Positions 52,926-64,000 of a DNA stretch of 64,000 nucleotides are shown piece by piece. Origin of the DNA: Agromyces subbeticus DSM 16689 (GTDB lineage: Bacteria; Actinomycetota; Actinomycetes; Actinomycetales; Microbacteriaceae); NCBI RefSeq assembly GCF_000421565.1, contig NZ_ATXG01000002.1, positions 310,001 to 374,000 on the forward strand, given 5' to 3'. A model generated the notes under the pieces. It did not search any database and was not told the origin of the DNA. It saw nothing but the letters and a program-made list of their open reading frames with translations. Every line of letters begins with the position of its first letter. The first letter of the stretch is position 1. A program made the translations under genes and the position numbers.

Positions 52926-54377
52926 ATGACAACCGCAACGACCAAGGCACCCAAGCAGGTCGCGATCAACGACATCGGATCTGCTGACGATTTCCTCGCC
53001 GCGGTCGAGAAGACTTTGAAGTTCTTCAACGACGGCGACCTCATCGAGGGCACCGTCGTGAAGATCGACCGCGACGAGGTGCTCCTCGACGTCGGCTACA
53101 AGACCGAGGGTGTCATCCCCTCGCGTGAGCTTTCGATCAAGCACGACGTCGACCCCAGCGAGGTCGTCGGCGTCGGCGACACCGTCGAGGCACTCGTCCT
53201 CCAGAAGGAAGACAAAGAAGGCCGCCTCATCCTCTCCAAGAAGCGCGCTCAGTACGAGCGTGCATGGGGCGATGTGGAGAAGATCAAGGAAGCCGATGGC
53301 GTCGTGACCGGTTCGGTCATCGAGGTCGTCAAGGGCGGCCTGATCGTCGACATCGGCCTTCGCGGCTTCCTCCCGGCGTCGCTCATCGAGCTCCGCCGCG
53401 TTCGCGACCTCACGCCGTACCTCGGCCAGGAGATCGAAGCGAAGATCCTCGAACTCGACAAGAACCGCAACAACGTCGTGCTCTCGCGCCGTGCGCTGCT
53501 CGAGCAGACGCAGTCCGAGTCGCGTTCGACGTTCCTCGCGAACCTGCACCCGGGCCAGATCCGCAAGGGTGTCATCTCGTCGATCGTCAACTTCGGCGCG
53601 TTCGTCGACCTGGGCGGCGTCGACGGTCTCGTCCACGTCTCCGAGCTCTCGTGGAAGCACATCGAGCACGCCAGCGAGGTCGTCGAGGTCGGCCAGGAGG
53701 TCACCGTCGAGGTGCTCTCCGTCGAGCTCGACCGCGAGCGCGTCTCGCTGTCGCTCAAGGCGACGCAGGAAGACCCGTGGCAGGTCTTCGCCCGTACCCA
53801 CGCGATCGGTCAGGTCGCCCCGGGTAAGGTCACGAAGCTCGTTCCGTTCGGTGCGTTCGTTCGCGTCGCAGACGGCATCGAGGGCCTCGTCCACATCTCC
53901 GAGCTCTCGGGCAAGCACGTCGAGCTCGCCGAGCAGGTCGTGTCGGTCGGCGAAGAGGTCTTCGTCAAGGTCATCGACATCGACCTCGAGCGTCGCCGCA
54001 TCTCGCTCTCGCTGAAGCAGGCGAACGAGGGCGTCGACCCCGAGGGCACCGAGTTCGACCCGGCGCTCTACGGCATGCTCACCGAGTACGACGAGGCGGG
54101 CAACTACAAGTACCCCGAGGGCTTCGACCCCGAGACCAACGAGTGGCGCGAGGGCTTCGAGTCCCAGCGCGAGAAGTGGGAGCAGGACTACGCTGCCGCC
54201 CAGGCTCGTTGGGAGGCGCACAAGAAGCAGGTCGCCGCGGCGAACGCTGCTGCTGTCGCCGACGACTCGTTCACCTCGAGCGCTGCATCGTTCTCGAGCG
54301 ACGCGGCCGGCGCGGGCACCCTCGCCGACGACGCGTCGCTCGCGGCGCTGCGCGAGAAGCTCTCGAGCAACAACTAG
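52926..54377 (+). CDS. rpsA: 30S ribosomal protein S1
   Basis: A 483-residue S1 with four S1 RNA-binding (OB-fold) repeats at roughly residues 36-105, 123-187, 208-276 and 293-362, each with a GxVxxI/VxxxGxxV pattern. The six-repeat form of E. coli is shortened to four, as in other actinobacteria. The C-terminus is acidic and Ala/Ser-rich (WEQDYAAAQARWEAHKKQ, then ASFSSDAAGAGTLADD) and probably unstructured. ATG 52926 is preceded by CGGAG. S1 helps mRNA docking on the 30S subunit. Confidence 0.96.
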   Translation: MTTATTKAPKQVAINDIGSADDFLAAVEKTLKFFNDGDLIEGTVVKIDRDEVLLDVGYKTEGVIPSRELSIKHDVDPSEVVGVGDTVEALVLQKEDKEGRLILSKKRAQYERAWGDVEKIKEADGVVTGSVIEVVKGGLIVDIGLRGFLPASLIELRRVRDLTPYLGQEIEAKILELDKNRNNVVLSRRALLEQTQSESRSTFLANLHPGQIRKGVISSIVNFGAFVDLGGVDGLVHVSELSWKHIEHASEVVEVGQEVTVEVLSVELDRERVSLSLKATQEDPWQVFARTHAIGQVAPGKVTKLVPFGAFVRVADGIEGLVHISELSGKHVELAEQVVSVGEEVFVKVIDIDLERRRISLSLKQANEGVDPEGTEFDPALYGMLTEYDEAGNYKYPEGFDPETNEWREGFESQREKWEQDYAAAQARWEAHKKQVAAANAAAVADDSFTSSAASFSSDAAGAGTLADDASLAALREKLSSNN

Positions 54378-54392
54378 TCGCGATTCGCGAGA

Positions 54393-54426
54393 CGGAAGGC
54401 CGGTCCCCTCGGGGGCCGGCCTTCCG
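54393..54426. terminator. Terminator after rpsA
   Basis: Arms CGGAAGGCCGG (54393-54403) and CCGGCCTTCCG (54416-54426), extendable by four inner pairs to a 15-bp stem with a 4-base loop, then GCGTTTC. It is 15 bases after the rpsA stop and 5 bases before the convergent DUF4126 remnant, so it may act in both directions. Confidence 0.8.
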
Positions 54427-54431
54427 GCGTT

Positions 54432-54865
54432 TCACGATGAGGTCGAGGTCGACGGATGTCGCGAGCGACGTGCTCGTCGACGGCGCGCGACGACGATCAC
54501 GAGCACGACGATCGCGATGATGCCGAAGACCACGAGCACGGGGGCGAGGATGGCGGCGAACGCGAGGGCGAACGAGCCGGCATCCTCGGCGGTGCTCGCG
54601 ACCGGTGCGCCGACACCGGCGGTCATGCCGTTGATCACGGGACGTGCCATCGACTTCGCGAGGTGCACGAGCAAGGCGAGCACCACTCCGACGGCGATCG
54701 GCACCCACTGCTGCGAACTGAAGAAGGCCTCGGGAGCCACGCCCACTGCGGTGGCAGTTCGACGAGACCGGTGAAGCGATCGAGCGCGCCGATCACCACG
54801 AGCGGGATCCAGGCGTTCAGCCCCGCAGCGAGGGCGAGCCCGGTTCCGGTCAGCAGCTCGAGCAT
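54432..54865 (-). pseudogene. DUF4126 membrane protein gene broken by deletion/frameshift
   Basis: The start (ATG at 54865) encodes a normal DUF4126 N-terminus (MLELLTGTGLALAAGLNAWIPLVVIGALDRF ... VELPPQWAWL), then the frame runs into an unrelated stop at 54635. The C-terminal half continues in another frame from about 54755 down to 54432 (QQWVPIAVGVVLALLVHLAKSMARPVINGMTAGVGAPVASTAEDAGSFALAFAAILAPVL). The middle of the family domain, about 50-60 residues in intact members of roughly 200, is missing at the joint. So the gene has lost an internal piece of a length not divisible by three. Function of the family is unknown. Confidence 0.8.
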
Positions 54866-54902
54866 TGCGCCTCCTTCGCCGTCGCGTCGAGTGTCGCACG
54901 GT

Positions 54903-54908
54903 TAGAGT
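54903..54908 (+). promoter_or_regulatory. -10 box of coaE, leaderless type
   Basis: TAGAGT at 54903-54908 ends 6 bases before the coaE GTG. Confidence 0.55.
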
Positions 54909-54914
54909 GGTGGC

Positions 54915-55529
54915 GTGTATCTGATCGGCCTCACGGGCGGCATCGCCTCAGGAAAGTCCACCGTCGCACGTCGGCTCTACGAGCACGGCGCCGTGCATAT
55001 CGACGCCGACCAGCTCGCGCGAAAGGTCGTCGAGCCCGGCACGCCCGCGCTGGCGGCGATCGTCGAGGCGTTCGGCGCCGACGTGCTGCGTCGAGACGGC
55101 TCCCTTGATCGCGCGAAGCTCGGGGAGCACGTCTTCGGCGACGCCGAGGCGCTCGCGAAGCTGAACGCCATCGTGCATCCCGCGGTTCGCGAGCTCTCGA
55201 GCCGGCTCATCGCGAAGGCCGAGCGCGAAGACCCAGAAGCGGTGGTTGTCTACGACGTGCCATTGCTCGTCGAGGCATCCGTCGATCACCCCTTCGACCT
55301 GATCGTCGTCACGAATGCCCCGCGCCGCACGCAGGTCGAGCGCCTCGTCGAGGAGCGCGGCCTCGATCCGATCCAGGCCGAGGCGCGGGTCGACGCCCAG
55401 GTCGACAACACCGCGCGACTGGCGGTCGCCGATGTCGTGATCGACACCGACGGATCGCTCGCGCACACGATGAGCCAGACCGACGCGCTGTGGCGTCGCA
55501 TCGTCGACGAGGGTCGCGCTCGGGCGTAG
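54915..55529 (+). CDS. coaE: Dephospho-CoA kinase
   Basis: A 204-residue P-loop kinase, last step of coenzyme A synthesis. Walker A GGIASGKST is at residues 8-16, DADQLARKVVEPG follows, and the CoA-binding DVPLLVEA and lid RVDAQ are present. Many actinobacterial CoaE proteins carry an extra C-terminal UPF0157 domain; this one is the short form. GTG start, leaderless. rpsA-coaE-uvrB order is conserved. Confidence 0.94.
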   Translation: MYLIGLTGGIASGKSTVARRLYEHGAVHIDADQLARKVVEPGTPALAAIVEAFGADVLRRDGSLDRAKLGEHVFGDAEALAKLNAIVHPAVRELSSRLIAKAEREDPEAVVVYDVPLLVEASVDHPFDLIVVTNAPRRTQVERLVEERGLDPIQAEARVDAQVDNTARLAVADVVIDTDGSLAHTMSQTDALWRRIVDEGRARA

Positions 55530-55590
55530 TGAGGGCTGTGCCTCGGCGGTGAGGGCGTTCCGTCCCGGCCGCAGTGTCGGTGCGCGCTCG

Positions 55591-55596
55591 TAGACT
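55591..55596 (+). promoter_or_regulatory. -10 box of uvrB, leaderless type
   Basis: TAGACT at 55591-55596 ends 6 bases before the uvrB ATG. No SOS box is recognisable in the 73-base gap upstream. Confidence 0.55.
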
Positions 55597-55602
55597 GAGG
55601 GC

Positions 55603-57669
<2,067 letters not shown>

Positions 57670-57705
57670 GAGAGACGCCATCGCGAGCGCGCGCTGAGCA
57701 GGGAT

Positions 57706-57721
57706 TCGAACATATGTTCGC
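57706..57721 (+). promoter_or_regulatory. LexA/SOS box upstream of uvrA
   Basis: TCGAACATATGTTCGC matches the actinobacterial SOS consensus TCGAACRNNNGTTCGA at every fixed position except the last base. It is 43 bases upstream of the -10 box, so LexA should repress uvrA until DNA damage. Confidence 0.8.
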
Positions 57722-57764
57722 TCAGAGCATGTGCCCTCGAGGCATGCATGTCGGTGGTGCTCTC

Positions 57765-57770
57765 TAAACT
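57765..57770 (+). promoter_or_regulatory. -10 box of uvrA, leaderless type
   Basis: TAAACT at 57765-57770 ends 6 bases before the uvrA GTG. Confidence 0.55.
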
Positions 57771-57776
57771 CGAAGG

Positions 57777-60668
<2,892 letters not shown>

Positions 60669-60672
60669 GGAG

Positions 60673-62658
60673 ATGAGCACAGTACCGTCGAGCGCCGAGA
60701 GCGTTCCGTATCGCCCGAAGAAGGGCGAGATCCCCACCACTCCGGGTGTCTATCGCTTCCGAGACGCTGAACGGCGCGTGCTCTACGTCGGCAAGGCGAA
60801 GAACCTGCGTGCGCGGCTCTCGAACTACTTCGCACCGCTCCGCACGCTGCACGAGCGCACCCGGCGCATGGTCACAACGGCCGCCTCGGTCGAGTGGACC
60901 GTCGTGGCGAACGAGGTCGAGGCGCTGCAGCTCGAATTCACGTTGATCAACGAGTTCGACCCGCCGTTCAACGTGCAGTTCAAAGACGACAAGTCCTATC
61001 CCTACCTCGCCGTGACGCTGGCCGACGAGGCGCCGCGTGCGGTGGTCACCCGCAATCGCAATATCCGGGGTGCACGGTACTTCGGGCCGTACCCGAAGGT
61101 CTGGGCGGTCAACGAGACGCTCGAGATCCTGCTCAAGCTGTTCCCGATCCGCACGTGCAAAGACTCCGACTACCGCCGTGCCATCGCGAGCGGCAAGCCG
61201 TGCTTCGCCGGGCAGATCGGGCGATGCTTCGGGCCGTGCTCCGGCCTCGTGACCGTCGAGGAGCACCGCGAGAACGTCGACCGGTTCGTCTCGTTCATGC
61301 AGAACCAAGACCGACGCATCATCGGCGAACTCACGCAACGCATGCGCGCAGCCGCGGCGGTGCAAGACTATGAGTCCGCAGCGCGACTGCGCGATCGCCT
61401 GCAGGCGGCGACGTCGTTCTTCGAGAAGAGCGCGGTGGTGCTCGCCGAGAACGTCGACATCGACGTCTTCGGCATCGATCACGATGAACTCGCCGCAGCG
61501 GTGCAGCTCTTCATCGTGCGTGGAGGCCGCATTCGCGGTGTTCGTTCGTGGACCGTCGACAAAGAACTCGACGTGCCGCTCGGCGAGCTCGTCGACTCGG
61601 TCGTGCAGAACGCCTACGGAGACGGCATCGTGCCGCCCGCCGAGGTCGTCGTACCCGAACTGCCCGAAGACGCAGAGGCGGTCGAGACCTGGCTCGGGGC
61701 GATCGCCGGGCGCAAGGTGCGCCTCCGGGCCGCGCAACGCGGCGACAAGGCTGCGCTGCTCGCGACGGCCACGCAGAACGCGAAGCAGACGCTGATGCTC
61801 TACAAGACGCGCCGCAGCGCCGATTTCACCACGCGTTCGCGAGCCCTCGAAGACATCCAAGAGGCACTCGGCATGGCCGACGCCCCCTTGCGCATCGAGT
61901 GCTACGACGTCTCGCACCTCAGCGGCACCAATATCGTCGCGTCGATGGTGGTCTTCGAAGACGGCCTGCCCCGCAAAGACGAGTACCGCCGGTTCACGAT
62001 CCCGAATTCCACCGATGACACCGACTCGATCCATCAGGTGCTGACCCGGCGCCTCGCCTACCTGAAGACGCCCGACGCCACGGGCTCGCCCATCGAGCCC
62101 GACGCGGTCGCGCCCGGCGAGGAATCGACCGTCGCAGCGGCAGCCGCCGAGACGACGGCACACGGCGAGCCGGATGCTGCGGCATCCGAGCGACGCAAGA
62201 AGTTCGCGTATCGCCCGAACCTGCTGGTTGTCGACGGCGGCCAACCGCAGGTCGCGGCAGCGGCCCGCGCCCTCGAAGAATCCGGTGTCGAGGGCATCTT
62301 CCTCTGCGGCATCGCCAAGCGACTCGAAGAGATCTGGACCCCAGACGGCGACTTCCCGGTGATCCTTCCTCGCAACAGCGACGCGCTCTTCCTCTTCCAG
62401 CGCGTGCGCGATGAAGCTCACCGGTTCGCGATCACGCATCAGCGGCAGCGTCGCAAGCGAGATATCAGCAGTGTGCTCTCCGAGATACCGGGTCTCGGCC
62501 CGTCGCGGGTCAAGGAACTGCTGCGGCATTTCGGTTCGGTCAAGCAACTGCGGGCGGCATCCGAGACCTCGATCGCCGAGGTGAAGGGCATCGGGCCCTC
62601 GCTCGCGGCGACCGTTCACGGCGCCCTGCACGCCGACGGCGCCCCCGCGCCCCGGTAG
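60673..62658 (+). CDS. uvrC: Excinuclease ABC subunit C
   Basis: A 661-residue dual-incision nuclease. The N-terminal GIY-YIG domain (about 15-95, [30 protein letters not shown]) makes the 3' cut; a UVR motif ([17 protein letters not shown]) binds UvrB; the RNase H-like domain (about 390-590, [13 protein letters not shown] and [11 protein letters not shown]) makes the 5' cut; tandem helix-hairpin-helix motifs end the protein ([20 protein letters not shown]). An insertion of about 45 Ala/Glu-rich residues (near 470-515) interrupts the RNase H domain. ATG is 4 bases after uvrA, behind GAGGAG. Confidence 0.95.
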   Translation: MSTVPSSAESVPYRPKKGEIPTTPGVYRFRDAERRVLYVGKAKNLRARLSNYFAPLRTLHERTRRMVTTAASVEWTVVANEVEALQLEFTLINEFDPPFNVQFKDDKSYPYLAVTLADEAPRAVVTRNRNIRGARYFGPYPKVWAVNETLEILLKLFPIRTCKDSDYRRAIASGKPCFAGQIGRCFGPCSGLVTVEEHRENVDRFVSFMQNQDRRIIGELTQRMRAAAAVQDYESAARLRDRLQAATSFFEKSAVVLAENVDIDVFGIDHDELAAAVQLFIVRGGRIRGVRSWTVDKELDVPLGELVDSVVQNAYGDGIVPPAEVVVPELPEDAEAVETWLGAIAGRKVRLRAAQRGDKAALLATATQNAKQTLMLYKTRRSADFTTRSRALEDIQEALGMADAPLRIECYDVSHLSGTNIVASMVVFEDGLPRKDEYRRFTIPNSTDDTDSIHQVLTRRLAYLKTPDATGSPIEPDAVAPGEESTVAAAAAETTAHGEPDAAASERRKKFAYRPNLLVVDGGQPQVAAAARALEESGVEGIFLCGIAKRLEEIWTPDGDFPVILPRNSDALFLFQRVRDEAHRFAITHQRQRRKRDISSVLSEIPGLGPSRVKELLRHFGSVKQLRAASETSIAEVKGIGPSLAATVHGALHADGAPAPR

Positions 62659-62661
62659 GCT
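62656..62661 (+). promoter_or_regulatory. -10 box of rapZ
   Basis: TAGGCT at 62656-62661 overlaps the uvrC stop and would give a leader of about 28 bases containing the GGAAGGGGG ribosome site. GTGTCG and CGACAC flank that site and could pair. Confidence 0.45.
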
Positions 62662-62695
62662 GGAGTGTCGACACGCGGAAGGGGGCCCCGACACG

Positions 62696-63571
62696 ATGAC
62701 CGCTGATTCCGAGCAGCAGGAGATGCTGATCGTCACGGGAATGTCCGGTGCAGGCCGTTCGACCGTCGGCAACGCACTCGAAGACCTCGGCTGGTACGTC
62801 GTCGACAACCTGCCGCCGCAGATGCTGCGCCCGCTCGTGGAGCTCGTCGAACGGGCCGGCACGTCGCTGCCGCGCATCGCCGCGATCGTCGACATCCGCG
62901 GCCGCGACTTCTTCTCAGAGCTGCGCGAGATCATCCAGGCGCTGCGCGCCGGTGTCAACGTTCGCGTCGTGTTCCTCGACGCCACCGACTCCGTGCTCGT
63001 ACGACGCTTCGAGTCCGTGCGGCGCCCGCATCCGCTGCAGGGCAACGGCACGCTCCTCGACGGCATCGGTGCCGAGCGTGCTCGCCTCGCCGAGCTCCGC
63101 GAGTCGAGCGACATCGTCGTCGACACCTCCGACCTGAACATCCATCAACTCGCGACGCTCGTCACCGAGACGTTCGCCGAGGCCGGCCACGCCGGCCTTC
63201 GCGTCACGATGCAGAGCTTCGGATTCAAGTACGGCGTGCCCTCCGACGCCGACCTCGTCGCCGACGCGAGGTTCCTGCCGAACCCGTTCTGGATCCCCGA
63301 GCTCCGGCACCTCACGGGCAATGATGCCGCCGTGTCGGAATACGTGCTGAGCCAGCCGGGTGCGACCGAGTTCCTCGACGCGTATGCGAAGGCGCTCGAG
63401 CCGGTGCTCGCCGGCTACCAGCGCGAGAACAAGCGGCACGCGACGATCGCGATCGGTTGCACCGGCGGAAAGCACCGCTCGGTCGCGTTGATTCGTGAGC
63501 TGAGCACCCGCATCGCGGCGATGCCCGGCGTCGTCGTGAGCGTGAAAGACCGGGATCTCGGCCGCGAATGA
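62696..63571 (+). CDS. rapZ: RapZ/YvcJ family nucleotide-binding protein
   Basis: A 291-residue protein of the RapZ family, an RNA adaptor in E. coli and a GTP/ATP-binding protein of unclear role elsewhere. The P-loop GMSGAGRS is at residues 15-22 with Arg21 where Lys is usual; Walker B-like and adenylate-kinase-like features follow. The C-terminal [16 protein letters not shown] (about 261-276) is typical. In actinobacteria it lies between uvrC and whiA, as here. ATG 62696. Confidence 0.93.
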   Translation: MTADSEQQEMLIVTGMSGAGRSTVGNALEDLGWYVVDNLPPQMLRPLVELVERAGTSLPRIAAIVDIRGRDFFSELREIIQALRAGVNVRVVFLDATDSVLVRRFESVRRPHPLQGNGTLLDGIGAERARLAELRESSDIVVDTSDLNIHQLATLVTETFAEAGHAGLRVTMQSFGFKYGVPSDADLVADARFLPNPFWIPELRHLTGNDAAVSEYVLSQPGATEFLDAYAKALEPVLAGYQRENKRHATIAIGCTGGKHRSVALIRELSTRIAAMPGVVVSVKDRDLGRE

Positions 63572-63611
63572 TGAGCGGCCGGAGCGACATGATGAGAGAT
63601 GGGACGACCAG

Positions 63612-64000
63612 GTGGCGTTGACCGCTGACGTGAAAGAAGAGCTGGCGCGCGTCGAGGTGTCGAAGACGGGGGTCCGGGTCGCAGAGCTGGCATCCATCCT
63701 GCGTTTCGCCGGGGGACTGCACATCATCTCGAACCGCATCGCGATCGAGGCAGAGCTCGACTCGCCGACGCTCGCACGGCGCGTCACCCGCGATCTCGGC
63801 GAGATCTACGGCGTTCGGCCCGATGTGTCCGTCATCTCGCCGACGGGCATGCGACGCACGAACCAGTACCTCGTGCGAGTGCTCGACGGCGGAGAGACCC
63901 TCGCTCGCCAGACCGGCCTGCTCGATGCCAGACGCCGCCCGGTGCGTGGTCTGCCGAACAAGCTGACCACCGGTTCCCGCGACGAGGTCGCTGCGATCTG
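63612..64000 (+). CDS. whiA: Sporulation/division regulator WhiA (5' part, partial)
   Basis: The first 129 codons of a WhiA/YvcL family protein run off the right edge. N-terminus MALTADVKEELARVEVSKTGVRVAELASILRFAGGLH and the following LAGLIDADG-derived region (GEIYGVRPDVSVISPTG) match the family. WhiA binds DNA and controls division or sporulation genes in actinobacteria. GTG 63612 is chosen for the N-terminus and the nearby weak GGGACGA; it is 40 bases after rapZ. The C-terminal helix-turn-helix is outside the window. Confidence 0.93.
   Translation, partial: MALTADVKEELARVEVSKTGVRVAELASILRFAGGLHIISNRIAIEAELDSPTLARRVTRDLGEIYGVRPDVSVISPTGMRRTNQYLVRVLDGGETLARQTGLLDARRRPVRGLPNKLTTGSRDEVAAI

Noticed and set aside
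62665-62694. Riboswitch-like pairing over the rapZ ribosome site
   Set aside because: Only six base pairs, and the predicted transcription start would remove part of the left arm.

Overview
The window is a stretch of high-GC (roughly 70 percent) actinobacterial chromosome that is almost entirely core housekeeping genes. Markers that point to Actinobacteria, and within them to Micrococcales and probably Microbacteriaceae, are an mIHF-type integration host factor, an ANTAR response regulator of the PdtaR type beside polA, a HGxxPAAW small membrane protein inside the trp cluster, whiA next to rapZ, a helicase-dead PriA, an exonuclease-dead PolA, and many TANNNT -10 boxes placed 6-7 bases before a start codon (leaderless mRNAs). 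The family assignment is inference from gene content and order; no 16S rRNA is present.

Layout. 2-5949: end of alaS, ruvX, mltG, then shikimate genes aroE-aroC-aroK-aroB, tightly overlapping. 6019-8271 (minus strand): a secreted esterase-like phytase / glycerophosphodiesterase protein that interrupts the usual aroB-aroQ order. 8407-9970: aroQ, efp, nusB. 10064-18851: a pyrimidine operon pyrR-pyrB-pyrC-(membrane protein)-carA-carB-pyrF, with a predicted PyrR-binding RNA hairpin over the pyrR ribosome site. 18844-27027 continues without a real break into an mIHF-Gmk fusion, rpoZ, coaBC, metK, priA, fmt and rsmB. 27037-35229: rpe, hisE, hisG, hisF, hisI, then trpE, two membrane protein genes, trpC, trpB, trpA. 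35287-43968: lgt, gltB, gltD, pyk. 44076-49862: an SRPBCC protein, tRNA-Leu(CAA) on the minus strand, pdtaR, polA, a DUF885 protein. 49912-54865: an accessory patch with a deleted epimerase gene, a large secreted metallophosphoesterase, rpsA with a structured leader, and a broken DUF4126 gene. 54915-64000: coaE, uvrB, uvrA (with a LexA/SOS box), uvrC, rapZ and the start of whiA.

How it fits together. The segment supplies chorismate (aro), then tryptophan (trp), with PRPP shared by the his, trp and pyr pathways; carbamoyl phosphate synthase and glutamate synthase tie these to glutamine; pyrF/Gmk, PolA, UvrABC and CoaE/CoaBC/MetK cover nucleotides, DNA repair and cofactors. Nearly all genes run on the plus strand; exceptions are the phytase/GDPD gene, tRNA-Leu and the DUF4126 remnant. 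No gap without a gene exceeds 300 bases (the longest is about 160, before rpsA), and I see no insertion sequence, prophage, CRISPR array, toxin-antitoxin pair or defence island. I did not find a convincing undescribed multi-gene system. The most notable points are the mIHF-Gmk fusion, the rpsA leader with a terminator-like hairpin, the PyrR hairpin, two genes that have lost internal segments within 5 kb of each other, a duplicated gltB/gltD junction and an apparently frequent, strand-biased GGCATCC word.
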